Shown: piece by piece, positions 16,436 through 24,802 of the stretch
Numbering within the stretch: the stretch's first letter is position 1
How the letters are laid out: each line of letters opens with the position of its first letter
Origin: Chloroflexota bacterium
Lineage (GTDB): Bacteria > Chloroflexota > Dehalococcoidia > JACPQD01
Direction of reading: 5' to 3'
Assembly (NCBI GenBank): GCA_016190665.1
Contig: JACPQD010000104.1
Coordinates: forward strand, 248,001-312,000
DNA: 64,000 nucleotides
Notes under the pieces: generated by a model
Database searches by the model: none
Seen by the model: only the letters and a program-made list of their open reading frames with translations
Told to the model about the DNA's origin: nothing
Translations under genes and position numbers: made by a program

Positions 16436-18121
16436 TTAATTGGCCGCTGGTATGGCCTTGGTGACGGCCCTGTTGTAGTTGCACCAGAGGCTCATAAGCT
16501 TGTCCCGGTGTTCGTCCCCACACACCACAACATCGATGAGGTCCGGGCTTGCCAGCATCGGAATCGTCTCGTCTAGCCCGGTGTCAAACCATCTTGGGAG
16601 TCTCCCATCCTCGACAAGATCGTGGATAGTGGGACCGACTCCGGTAAAGGCTTGCAAAAAGCCGTTCGCCTCCCCGACAGTGATCCTCGCATTCGCCCAC
16701 ACATATTCGGCAACGTCCCGTTTCGAGTAGCCAGCGCTTGCCAGCACTTTGGCCGTGGGAGGGGTTATGAGCACCGCGGCATTGTTTTGTGGCCCCCAGC
16801 GCAGGGATAGCTCGGTGAGCGTATTTCGCTGCTGATGCCGGCAAGCCACCTTGAGGATTGCGGCGGGGGACGGCGCTAGCGGCGTTCTCGGAGTGCCTTG
16901 CCCGCCCCAGTAGACGGTGGTCCTCGCGGTCACCGTGCTCGCATCTCTGGCGAATCCGTGCTCCACATGGTAAGGCTGCCAGCCGATTTCATCGCAGGCA
17001 TCTTCATTCTCCGCCAGGACAAAGGGCAGATAGTAGCCCCAGGTCCCCATCCAGGTGTCTCCCGATCTGAAACCAGCCACATTGTTCAATATCAGACCGA
17101 GGGCGCGGCCAATGGCGGGATTAGGGCCCCGCGACCGAAGGCCGACGCCATACTCGATACCCAGTTGTTTCACTACCGGCCCGTTCACCAGCAGCCAGGG
17201 CGTCTTGCAGCCTGTGCTACCCAGGTTCATGAGATTGAAATCCGGCTCGCGCATCGCCTCCACGGCGGCGATAAGCAATGGCATGAACTCAGGCCGGCAC
17301 CCGGCCATTATTGCATTGGCGGCTATGTTCCGTGGGGTGGCTCGCAGGTTCGCTTGCGGGAGTATGGCTATTGTCTCATCGGGAGAGCGTCTGGCGTAGT
17401 TCAGATATTCGTTCACCCTCTCCCGAGTGGGAGGCGCGATGGCCATTCCATCGGTCCAGCCTTTTTGAAAGAAGAAATCGTTCACTTCCTCAAAGGTGCC
17501 GCTGAACACGGCCTCTTCTGAATTCTTGATGTTACCCGCCGCGAGACTTCCAGCATTTCTCCGCACCGGGCTGGCCAGGCCCTCCATGATCCGGTCAAAG
17601 ACGACTCTTTCCAGATTGTCTCTTATCTCGGCCTCGGTGTGGAGCTGGATCGCCCCGGGGTATTCGGCGATGCCGAGATCGGGCACCCCCGCCCACGACG
17701 CCACTAGAGAGGCAGTGCGCACAAAAGTCTTAGCAACGATCGCCACGGCAGGAATACCGGCTTTGACTGCTGCTACCGCTGGCCGCGTACACGCGGGAGT
17801 GCAAGTGCCTCAGAATCCCATGCCGGTGATCATTGCGTCGCAGCCCAACTGGGTTGCGTGGGCTACCACCTGGTCCACACGCTCCTTCAACTGGCCAGAG
17901 TCGCCGATGATGTACTCGGTAGGGAATTCGGTGTACGGAACTATTCTTACGCCCGGGTACCGTTTCTGGAGCAACTCCCGGATGATGGGAAAGGCGACCT
18001 GGCCCCTGAATCCCCCGTTCCACACCTCGCAGACTGTTTTCCCCTTCAAGTCTGATACGCGTGGGGCAGCGGCCAATGCCTCGGCCGTCGATTCGCCGAG
18101 AGGGCTTAATACTTCGTACAT
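16436..18121 (-). CDS. UGSC-family selenoprotein, long form (UGTC, Sec104)
   Basis: I read the in-frame TGA at 17810-17812 as selenocysteine, giving 561 residues. The N-terminal domain (1-about 185) has an alpha/beta pattern with GKTVCEVWNGGFRG near residue 30 and the motif U104-G-T-C-TPAC. The C-terminal domain (about 190-561) contains WTDGMAIAPPT, MAGC275RPEF, LVNGPVVKQL and NPAIGRALGLI. Evidence for recoding: Sec falls at codon 104 as in two paralogues here, the frame stays open for 457 codons after it, there is no second ribosome site, and a hairpin follows. The biochemical role of the family is unknown to me. It heads an operon with the amidohydrolase, binding protein and dehydrogenase. 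ATG behind GAGGTGAGG. Confidence 0.88.
17783..17796 (-). promoter_or_regulatory. SECIS-like hairpin after the UGA
   Basis: CCGCG pairs with CGCGG around a TGTA loop, starting 14 bases after the TGA. It occupies the same register as the hairpins in the two long paralogues, as expected of a bacterial SECIS element that recruits SelB. Confidence 0.65.
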
Positions 18122-18250
18122 TTATCCTCACCTCTTCAATGACCCGGTGGGCCTGATCCCAACCGAAGGCGTAGGGAGCCTCTGGAGATCTCGGAGGTCG
18201 TTCGGACACTCCTTATTTGTGTTCTGCAAAGGACTCGCGACTCGGGACAC
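18122..18250. other. Leader of the selenoprotein operon
   Basis: Non-coding sequence between the UGSC start and the dispersed repeat. No convincing promoter was identified. With the repeats at 18251-18370 and 18396-18475 it fills the whole 410-base gap between the two selenoprotein operons. Confidence 0.4.
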
Positions 18251-18370
18251 TAATACAACGTAACATCGGTTTATGCGCACGGTGGGTGGAGCCAAGCGTG
18301 ACCCATCGGAACGCGACACGTGAAGTGGGTTGTCCCGCGATTTCGTCAGGGCTCCACCCACCCTACGGCT
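18251..18370 (+). repeat. Dispersed 120-bp repeat with GGTGGGTGGAGCC ends, copy 1
   Basis: TAATACAACGTAACATCG leads into GGTGGGTGGAGCC, then ACCCATC, a CCCGCGATTTCGTCAGG segment and the inverted end GGCTCCACCCACC. The same unit occurs inverted at 28394-28519. The long terminal inverted repeat suggests a MITE/REP-like element or a stable RNA hairpin. Confidence 0.85.
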
Positions 18371-18395
18371 AGTATTTGGTTGCGCAGAAAGTTAT

Positions 18396-18475
18396 GTTTC
18401 CTCTCGCCTCCGTGGGAGAGGGGAGCTTCAATTTTCACCCTCACCTAGCCTCTCCCATCGAGGGAGAGGAAAGTT
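18396..18475 (-). repeat. Dispersed repeat, CTCTCCCTCGA family, copy 2
   Basis: The reverse complement reads CCTCTCCCTCGATGGGAGAG, GGTGAGGGTGAAA and a second arm CCTCTCCCACGGAGGCGAGAGG. It matches the element at 10903-10988 in inverted orientation. Confidence 0.7.
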
Positions 18476-18531
18476 GAAGAACGGGCGTTTGGCCCGAAAT
18501 ACGTTACGCCTATTTCTGCAAGCTGATACTA

Positions 18532-19101
18532 TTACCCCGCAGCCTCGGCCTGCTCCCGGGACGAGAGGGTCAAAGCCTTCACCACACGCTCAAAGGCATC
18601 GTCAGCGTATCGCTCCACTGTGGCGCGCGGTTGGCCGCCAACGGGATGAGGGACGGTGACGATGGGCAGTGTCGGCCTGCCCAGCATCCTCACCTGGCCA
18701 CGGCCCAGGCCTTCAAACTCCTCGCTGCAGAAGGTGACCGCCGGCAAGCCCAGCTTCTCGATTTCCACACCAGCGTGGACACTCCACGTCGTGCACGCTC
18801 CTCAGTCGCCGAGGCCATTGAGCACAAAGTCACACTTGTCTAAGAGCTTCCGGAGCATCTCCTCGGTAACGCGCCCGCCCGGGTGTTTGACCACCCAGAG
18901 CGAGCCGCCGAGCCCAAAGGCCTCCGAAAGGTGCTGCTCCAACCGAGATAGGAGGATGTCGCCGCCGGGCTTCTCGTTGTACAGGATACCCATGAACTTG
19001 CCGCGCAGACTAGCGAGCCGTGGCGCGGCGGGCAGGTCCGGAGCAACAGGCTTGTGGCCGGTAGGATTGTGGACGGTCACCAGTTCCTTAGACACGCTCA
19101 C
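18532..19101 (-). CDS. UGSC-family selenoprotein, short form (UGAC, Sec100)
   Basis: A 189-residue protein if the TGA at 18802-18804 is read as selenocysteine (codon 100). Before it comes FVLNGLGD, after it G-A-C-TTWSVHAGVEIEKLG and a C-terminal part with VPHPVGG. This is the stand-alone version of the UGSC domain. Without recoding, two half-proteins (99 and about 89 residues) result, the second lacking a ribosome site. It starts at GTG behind AGAAAGGAG, 9 bases after the stop of the C-domain gene at 19111-20175, so the two are co-transcribed. The partner domain is therefore supplied in trans. Biochemical role unknown. Confidence 0.87.
18774..18788 (-). promoter_or_regulatory. SECIS-like hairpin after the UGA
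   Basis: CGTGGA pairs perfectly with TCCACG around a GTG loop, starting 14 bases after the TGA. The sequence differs from the hairpins of the long paralogues but spacing and size are the same. An alternative pairing (AGCGTG with CACGCT) competes. Confidence 0.6.
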
Positions 19102-19110
19102 GACTCCTTT

Positions 19111-20175
19111 CTATTCTTTGGGCAGCCGGATCGGCTTAGTCACGGCGTGCGCTCTCGTCAACATGCCAATGAAGGCCGAATGCTTGCCCGCACCGCCAGC
19201 GACGATTATGTAGATGTCCTCCAGCCTCTCGGCCATCGGCGTGCGCTCATTACCGCTTATGTGGAAACCTGCATCCTCCAGGTGCTGCATTCGCCAGGGC
19301 CGCAGCTCGGGACCGTACCAGCTCAACGGGAATCCGCTGTTGTTGAAGAGGAACTCGCGCACCATTTCCTTGGTATACCCGTCGCGGGCTACGATGTGCG
19401 CATGCTCCGGACAAAAGGCAAGTATGCTTTCCGCGAACAGCAGGCCGTTGGGCGAATCCAGCGCGCCCATGCCATGCGCCAGGGTAACGAGCAGGCTCGA
19501 CGCGCTGACACTGCTGGGATCGAGGATGTCGTGAGGACCGTCGGCAGGGAAGACGGTCACCACATTGTCCTCTTTGGCGTAGCCTTTCTCGACATGCAGC
19601 GGCTCCCACGGGCTTTCCTCCTCATTTTCGCCGATGCAGTAGGTGTACTTGCTGGGCATCCCCAGTGTGGAACGATCGAGGACGCCGGGAGCGCCGCCGC
19701 CCAGGTTGAGGAGAATGAGACGCAGCGCGCGGCCGATGGCAGCGTTTGCCCTCCAGCCCGGACCAAAGAGGTTGCTGCGGCAGTTGATATTCAGTTGTTG
19801 GCGAATAGGCCCGTTCACAACGACCAGCGGCGCTGCTCCGTGGGTGGTCGCCTGCACACCGTGGAGGTCGAAGGCCTCTTCCGCTATCGCCTCCACCGCT
19901 GCCATCACCACCGGCAAATACTGCGGAAGGCACCCCGCCATGACTGCGTTGACGGCCACGTCCTCGACGGTGGCTTCTGTCCAGTTAGGCGCTATCTTGC
20001 CGAGGACCTCCGAGGGATCGCGATCCGTTCCGGTCAGCATCGTCTGGACCGCCGCTTCGGTGGGCGGGATGATGGGCAAACCGTCTGTCCATCCCTGCTC
20101 GTAGAAGAAATTGTTGATTGTCTGGCAGTCATTCTCGATCTGAAACCTGTCCCCAGCGGCTACCGGTTGGGTCAT
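19111..20175 (-). CDS. Stand-alone homologue of the UGSC C-terminal domain
   Basis: A 354-residue protein matching residues about 190-561 of the long UGSC selenoproteins: INNFFYEQGWTDGLPIIPPT, MAGC82LPQYLPVVMAAVEA, VVVNGPIRQQLNINC, ANAAIGRALRLILLN. Gene order (C-domain first, selenoprotein second, 9-base gap) is a split version of the fusion seen three times elsewhere in the window. That is strong evidence that the two parts work as one complex. The conserved MAGC cysteine is a candidate redox partner for the selenocysteine. The start follows GGAGAGGGG. No enzyme family was recognised. Confidence 0.85.
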   Translation of the reverse strand: MTQPVAAGDRFQIENDCQTINNFFYEQGWTDGLPIIPPTEAAVQTMLTGTDRDPSEVLGKIAPNWTEATVEDVAVNAVMAGCLPQYLPVVMAAVEAIAEEAFDLHGVQATTHGAAPLVVVNGPIRQQLNINCRSNLFGPGWRANAAIGRALRLILLNLGGGAPGVLDRSTLGMPSKYTYCIGENEEESPWEPLHVEKGYAKEDNVVTVFPADGPHDILDPSSVSASSLLVTLAHGMGALDSPNGLLFAESILAFCPEHAHIVARDGYTKEMVREFLFNNSGFPLSWYGPELRPWRMQHLEDAGFHISGNERTPMAERLEDIYIIVAGGAGKHSAFIGMLTRAHAVTKPIRLPKE

Positions 20176-20193
20176 AGTCTACCCCTCTCCTGG

Positions 20194-20299
20194 TACTAAC
20201 GTACGCTTCTCAGATACCGCGCACTAAAGTACGCTTCTCAGATACGCCTACTATAAAGTACGCCTTCTCAAATACCGCGCACTAAAGTACGCGGTATGG
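20194..20299. repeat. Tandem repeat, about 28-bp unit, 3.5 copies
   Basis: The unit ACTAAAGTACGCTTCTCAGA followed by TACCGCGC is repeated with small changes. It lies just upstream of the UGSC C-domain gene. Units abut without unique spacers, so this is not CRISPR. Confidence 0.85.
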
Positions 20300-20308
20300 C
20301 AAGGAGCA

Positions 20309-20346
20309 GTTTCTATACCGCGCACTTCACAGCGCGGTATAGAAAC
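20309..20346. terminator. Perfect 15-bp inverted repeat between operon genes
   Basis: GTTTCTATACCGCGC and GCGCGGTATAGAAAC close an 8-base loop. The TACCGCGC core is shared with the tandem repeat beside it. It sits between the GlmE-like gene and the UGSC C-domain gene. It could terminate or attenuate transcription, or be an operator; there is no T tract. Confidence 0.55.
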
Positions 20347-20407
20347 ACGGTCTTCGTCCCTGACGATGTCGTTGTAAACCGGGTGGTGATGCCGACCAGG
20401 GTCGCTG

Positions 20408-21838
20408 CTACCACTTTCGGCCTCCCCGAATGTCGTAGGCAAGCATTTCATACTCATCCTCCCACCCCTCGGCGTCTATCCGCTGCCTCACCCTGTCGCG
20501 GTGGAATTCCACAATATCCCTGGGCAAGGGCAGGTTGCCTGTATCCAGGTAGCGAGAGGCGCCCAGGCTATCTTTCACTCCCAGCACCTTGCCCGCGTTG
20601 GCGGGATTCGGAGAGAAAGGCACATCGAAGAGTCCGCCCTGAATCGCGCCGACTACCCCCACTGCCACATCTCCCTTCCCCACCTCGAGGATGCGGTCCA
20701 TTATGTTCGTGACCTCTATGTCGATGCGTTTCGCTTCATCATCTACTTCTTTGTTCGGCGGCAGCTCTTGATTGCGCAGCATCTCCACCATCCGCCTCGT
20801 CGCTTTGATGGACCCGGCATTCCATTCAGCGGTGGGCGCGCCGACTCCCTCCTCGACGGAGCGCACCATGATCTTGACTGCCTTGGACTGAAAGGCGATG
20901 AAGGTCGACAGGGAGATGATGGCGAACGCCTCGGAGACGTTGTTGGGATAGGCGCCGTGCCACTGGTTCGCCGATGGGTAGATCACCGAATCACGGAAGC
21001 CGAAACGGTCCAGATAGCGGCGGCACAGCTCACGCATCATTCTTGTCCCGGCAAGGTCCTGCACCAGGCAGTTGTTCAGAACATAGGTTGGGCAGTGGTG
21101 TTTCACGCCTTGTTCCGCGGCCAGCAGCACATCGACGACGTTAATGATGATCCCCAGGGCGGGAGGCGCCACGACCGAGGCGAAGCCCGTGCTGTCATAC
21201 TCCAGGGTGATGGGGATGCCGTGTTCCTCCAGCCAGCCCACCAGCCGCCCCGTATATTGCCAGTCCTGGATTGCGGCTTCGAAGGGTGCCTGGTCCACTC
21301 CCATGGCGCTGTTGATGGCCCCAGCCACTGTCTCGGTAACGCCTGAGGCGAGAGCCACGGTGATGGGCAGGCGGGCTGTGCTCGAGGTGCACCTTACGGA
21401 GAGCGGCACATCGAAGGCCTCCACCACCTGGCGGCACCCCCTGATGCCATGCTCGACCACTGGGAAGCCATTGAGCATTGATCGTCCGGTCCTGACGCTT
21501 TCGTCCAGCCCCTTCCTGGCGCTTTCGAACTGAAGCCTCCGCGTGTAGGTGTCCGGCGTCATCGGCAGTATGTCGGCGCCACCAACCTGGCGCAGATGCT
21601 TCAGCAGTTGTATCATGCCCTCTATTGTGGCGACGCCAGCGCGCGGCTGCACCAGGACTCGGCCGTCGCGCTTCGCCGCTTCGTAAACCGCTGCGGTCCT
21701 CTTCTCCGGCGGCAGGGCCGCCTGACACTCAAGCATGCCTTCCAGGCTGACCTCGCTGCCGGTGTGATGCAACGCCTGAACTTCGGCGAAAACCCGCCTG
21801 AAGTCCTTCTCATCCCACCGCCGGTTTTTCAGCTCCAC
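20408..21838 (-). CDS. GlmE-like catalytic subunit of a B12-dependent mutase
   Basis: A 476-residue homologue of the glutamate mutase E subunit, a TIM barrel that works with a B12-binding S subunit to move a carbon skeleton fragment by a radical route. The start is set at a GTG giving MELKNRRWDEKDF, which agrees with known GlmE N-termini and has GAGAGG upstream. VQPRAGVAT, GRSMLNGFP and the VR of the LSVR segment keep the substrate-carboxylate arginines, but the region that in glutamate mutase holds the substrate-contacting Glu and Tyr residues is different (TETVAGAINSAMG). The substrate is thus probably not glutamate. No S subunit lies next to it; one is encoded at 50444. It follows the binding-protein gene by 13 bases. 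Confidence 0.82.
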   Translation of the reverse strand: MELKNRRWDEKDFRRVFAEVQALHHTGSEVSLEGMLECQAALPPEKRTAAVYEAAKRDGRVLVQPRAGVATIEGMIQLLKHLRQVGGADILPMTPDTYTRRLQFESARKGLDESVRTGRSMLNGFPVVEHGIRGCRQVVEAFDVPLSVRCTSSTARLPITVALASGVTETVAGAINSAMGVDQAPFEAAIQDWQYTGRLVGWLEEHGIPITLEYDSTGFASVVAPPALGIIINVVDVLLAAEQGVKHHCPTYVLNNCLVQDLAGTRMMRELCRRYLDRFGFRDSVIYPSANQWHGAYPNNVSEAFAIISLSTFIAFQSKAVKIMVRSVEEGVGAPTAEWNAGSIKATRRMVEMLRNQELPPNKEVDDEAKRIDIEVTNIMDRILEVGKGDVAVGVVGAIQGGLFDVPFSPNPANAGKVLGVKDSLGASRYLDTGNLPLPRDIVEFHRDRVRQRIDAEGWEDEYEMLAYDIRGGRKW

Positions 21839-21851
21839 AAAACGAATCCTC

Positions 21852-23549
21852 TCATTTGGCAAGCCAGATGTCCTCGTACCCAAAGGCATTCTCCACACCG
21901 ACGGGCACGACGAAACCCTTAACTTCCTTCCACCAGGCATACGGTATCTTGACCCAATACGCTATGGCAATGGGAACGTCCTTCAGGAGTATTCTCTGCA
22001 TTTCCCACACGAGCTTGCGGCGCTCCGTCGGATCGGCTGTCGCCGACTGCTTTTGATATAGCTCGTCAAAATACCGATTGCTGTATCCGGCCCAGTTCCT
22101 GGCCGAACCGGTTACGTAATAATCGCCCAGTGTCAAGTCCGGATCGTCGAGTTTGGCGCTGGTGCCGCCTACAGCGGTGCTGAAGGCTTTTCTGAACAAC
22201 GCATTTGTATAGACTGCCGTCTCGGCGACCTTCAAATCGAGTTCGATGCCGACGGTCGCGGCTGCATTCTTCAAGAGCACACCGACATCCTGGTGGGCCT
22301 TGACTCCTCGGACCGTGTTCTCAGATTTGAATCCACTGGGGAATCCTGCCTCCGCCAGCAGTTTCCTGGCGGCTTCGATATCTGGCTTGGCGTAGCCAGG
22401 CACCTTCTGCATCTCTTCCTCGGGGAGGGCCCACATTCCCATGGGCTGGGCTGACATGCCCGGGATGCCGGCCCCCTCCAGAGCGGTTGCCACCATCTTC
22501 GGCCGGTCCAGTGTCAGGCTCACCGCCTGGCGCACCCGAGCGTCGTTCCAGGGCGGCTGGCTCACATTGAAGATCACGCCATACCAGGCCGGATGGAACT
22601 GGACCTGTACGGCTATCTTGTCTGACAGTTGCTCTTCAATGATTCGCGCCTGCGAGGCGCTCATGAAAGGCACCGAGGGCCCCCACCACAAGATATTCTT
22701 TGTTCTGAAGGCCGCGAATTTGGTGAACAAATCCGGAATTATGTAGCCCTTAACCCCATTCAGATACGGCCGGCCTGGAACGAAATAGTTGGGATTCTTC
22801 TCCAATTCCCAGCTTACTCCGCTGGTATAATTCTTGAACTTGAAAGGGCCGGTCCCCACCACGGTCTTCGTCATGTCGTTATTCTTTTCCATTACCAGGC
22901 GCTTTGGCATGATCGAATAGAACACCGTCGCCAAAATAGGGACAAAAGAAGCCTGGGGTTGTTTCAACGCGATCTTGAGGGTGGAGTCATCCGTCGCGTC
23001 GATGCTGCTGACCACGGTGAGTTGCTGTTGTCTGGGGCTCCTCGTCATCCCCATCTGGGGGTTGCGAATCCTATCGAGGGAGAATTTCGCGTCCTCAGCC
23101 GTGAAGGTAGAGCCGTCGTGGAATTTGGCTCCCTTGACCAGGCTGAACGTGACGACCTTTCCGTCCGGGCTGACCTGCCAGCTTGTCGCCAGACTGCCAA
23201 CCGGCTTGAAATCCGGCCATCCTTTGGGATCGGGTTTCAACAAGTTGTTGTAGGTGGCGGTGGTGAACGCATAAGTGTAGGACGATTCTTCCTGGTGAAT
23301 ATCGAGACTCGGCGGATCTCCGCCAATGCCTACAGTCAAGATGCCGCCAGAGGCCGGTTGGTCGGCCGCCGGCTTGGGGGTCGGGGCAGGCGCCGCGGGT
23401 TTTGGGGCCGATGGCGCCGCCGCCGGTGCTGAGGTAGGAGGTGGAGCGGCAGCCTTAGGAACGGCTGGCGGCTCCGCTGCCGGGGCGCAGCCCGACAGCA
23501 GGAGCCCCAAGAGCGTGAGCCAGGTTACCAACTTTAGCAGCCTTCTCAT
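21852..23549 (-). CDS. ABC transporter family-5 solute-binding lipoprotein
   Basis: A 565-residue binding protein with lipoprotein signal (LLGLLLSGC) and Ala/Pro linker. Family landmarks: GGILTVGIGGDPPSLDIHQ, FSLVKGAKFHDGS, VGTGPFKFKNYTSG, DARVRQAVSLTLDRPKM. It is the first gene of an operon with the GlmE-like mutase subunit and the split UGSC pair, suggesting that the imported compound is what those enzymes process. The ATG follows GAGGAGG. It is divergent from the LysR regulator, which is the natural candidate for its control. Confidence 0.9.
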   Translation of the reverse strand: MRRLLKLVTWLTLLGLLLSGCAPAAEPPAVPKAAAPPPTSAPAAAPSAPKPAAPAPTPKPAADQPASGGILTVGIGGDPPSLDIHQEESSYTYAFTTATYNNLLKPDPKGWPDFKPVGSLATSWQVSPDGKVVTFSLVKGAKFHDGSTFTAEDAKFSLDRIRNPQMGMTRSPRQQQLTVVSSIDATDDSTLKIALKQPQASFVPILATVFYSIMPKRLVMEKNNDMTKTVVGTGPFKFKNYTSGVSWELEKNPNYFVPGRPYLNGVKGYIIPDLFTKFAAFRTKNILWWGPSVPFMSASQARIIEEQLSDKIAVQVQFHPAWYGVIFNVSQPPWNDARVRQAVSLTLDRPKMVATALEGAGIPGMSAQPMGMWALPEEEMQKVPGYAKPDIEAARKLLAEAGFPSGFKSENTVRGVKAHQDVGVLLKNAAATVGIELDLKVAETAVYTNALFRKAFSTAVGGTSAKLDDPDLTLGDYYVTGSARNWAGYSNRYFDELYQKQSATADPTERRKLVWEMQRILLKDVPIAIAYWVKIPYAWWKEVKGFVVPVGVENAFGYEDIWLAK

Positions 23550-23750
23550 CTTCGAACCTCCTCTGGCGCACCATTGCGCCCAGTCCCGTGGCGACCCATC
23601 CTGTCAGACCGCCGCGCGCAAGTCTCGACGGTGGCCCCAAATCTAGCAGAAGTCCTCCCATTCGTCAATGACGATTTGTTACGTTCCCAATATGATTTCT
23701 GCAGGAAGCCAAAGAGGGAATGCCTTGTATCGCGCCACCTTTCCATGTTG

Positions 23751-23759
23751 TGGTATTAT
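23751..23759 (+). promoter_or_regulatory. Possible extended -10 promoter of the LysR gene
   Basis: TGG-TATTAT lies 45 bases before the LysR start, in the divergent intergenic region shared with the binding-protein operon. No good -35 accompanies it, as is usual for extended -10 promoters. Confidence 0.4.
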
Positions 23760-23803
23760 ACGGGCGTCGGTCAAAGGCCCTGAGTCACCGGAGAACGCCT
23801 GCG

Positions 23804-24697
23804 ATGAACCTACGGCATCTAAAATATTTCTACTGGGTGGTTAAGCTCGGCAGTTATGCGCGGGCGAGTGAGCAACTTGAAGTCAGCGAGCCGGGGATCT
23901 ACCGTGCGGTGCAAAGCTTGGAGAGATGGTGTGGGATCCAGCTTCTGTCGAAGGACAAGGGCAAGGTCAGCGCTACCCACGCTGGCAGAGTCCTCTATGA
24001 CTATGCTGAGAAAGTTGATTCCCTGGAGAAAGAGGCCGAAGGTTCTATCGCCGAGCTGGTTACGCCACGCCAGGGCTGCGTAGTTTTCGGGACCACTCAT
24101 CCCCTCGCCTATGCCACAGCAAGGCACTTGTCGGCTTGGAAGCTTGAAAGGCCTGATCTCCGCCTTGGCGTGGTGATAGCCTTGCGCAATGAGTTACATG
24201 CGCGTCTGCTGGCAGGCGAACTGGACGTTGCTCTCGCACCGACGGCGAGTTTGCCAAGTGGACTCCAAACGCACCAGGATGTTTTCTACGACGACGTCCT
24301 ATTTGTTGCTCCCCCGAACCATCGCCTGGCCCAACGAAGAGCCGTCTCCACACAGGAGTTGCTTCGAGAGCCAATTATCACCAGCTTTGCGGCGACAGTG
24401 GTCTACAGTATGCTCTCTGAAATGGGTGAAGAGTTGGGGGCAAAGCCCAATATCTCGATCCAGGTTGATCACTCGGGAGTGAAGGCGGAACTTATCGCTG
24501 CAGGTGCAGGCATTGGCCTAGCATCGAGGTATGTTGTCGCGGAGGCGATACAACAGGGCAGAGTCTCCGTGTTGAATGTGCAGGGATTCCCTTATTCGAT
24601 TCCCTACAGCTTCATATTTCGTTCCGGAGTTCCGCTATCCTCCGACTCCTCTTCGCTTGTTTCCTACCTTTCGTCGCGTCTCAAGGAGAGATCCTGA
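23804..24697 (+). CDS. LysR-family transcriptional regulator
   Basis: A 297-residue regulator: N-terminal winged helix-turn-helix (LKYFYWVVKLGSYARASEQL, residues 4-23, then EPGIYRAVQSLE) and a C-terminal two-lobed effector-binding domain. LysR proteins usually sense a small molecule and control a divergent target; here that is the operon starting at 23549 (binding protein, GlmE-like, UGSC pair). The ATG at 23804 aligns with the family start; the frame is open further up to 23720. CysB/Cbl-like spacing in the effector domain is not clear enough to name a ligand. Confidence 0.9.
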   Translation: MNLRHLKYFYWVVKLGSYARASEQLEVSEPGIYRAVQSLERWCGIQLLSKDKGKVSATHAGRVLYDYAEKVDSLEKEAEGSIAELVTPRQGCVVFGTTHPLAYATARHLSAWKLERPDLRLGVVIALRNELHARLLAGELDVALAPTASLPSGLQTHQDVFYDDVLFVAPPNHRLAQRRAVSTQELLREPIITSFAATVVYSMLSEMGEELGAKPNISIQVDHSGVKAELIAAGAGIGLASRYVVAEAIQQGRVSVLNVQGFPYSIPYSFIFRSGVPLSSDSSSLVSYLSSRLKERS

Positions 24698-24735
24698 TAC
24701 TTCAGGGCTGGGTAGTGGAATATCGACATCCGAGA

Positions 24736-24744
24736 TGTTATACT
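24736..24744 (+). promoter_or_regulatory. Possible extended -10 promoter
   Basis: TGT-TATACT lies about 60 bases before the MaoC-family gene. It is the third TGn-type -10 element in the window. No clear -35 is present. Confidence 0.4.
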
Positions 24745-24802
24745 ACTCCCACAAATACGGGTGTTGTGGACGCAAATCTGTGACTACCGGGGAGATCTAC
24801 CA

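Noticed and set aside
20194-20299. CRISPR array
   Set aside because: Units abut directly with no unique spacers and differ from each other; no cas gene nearby.
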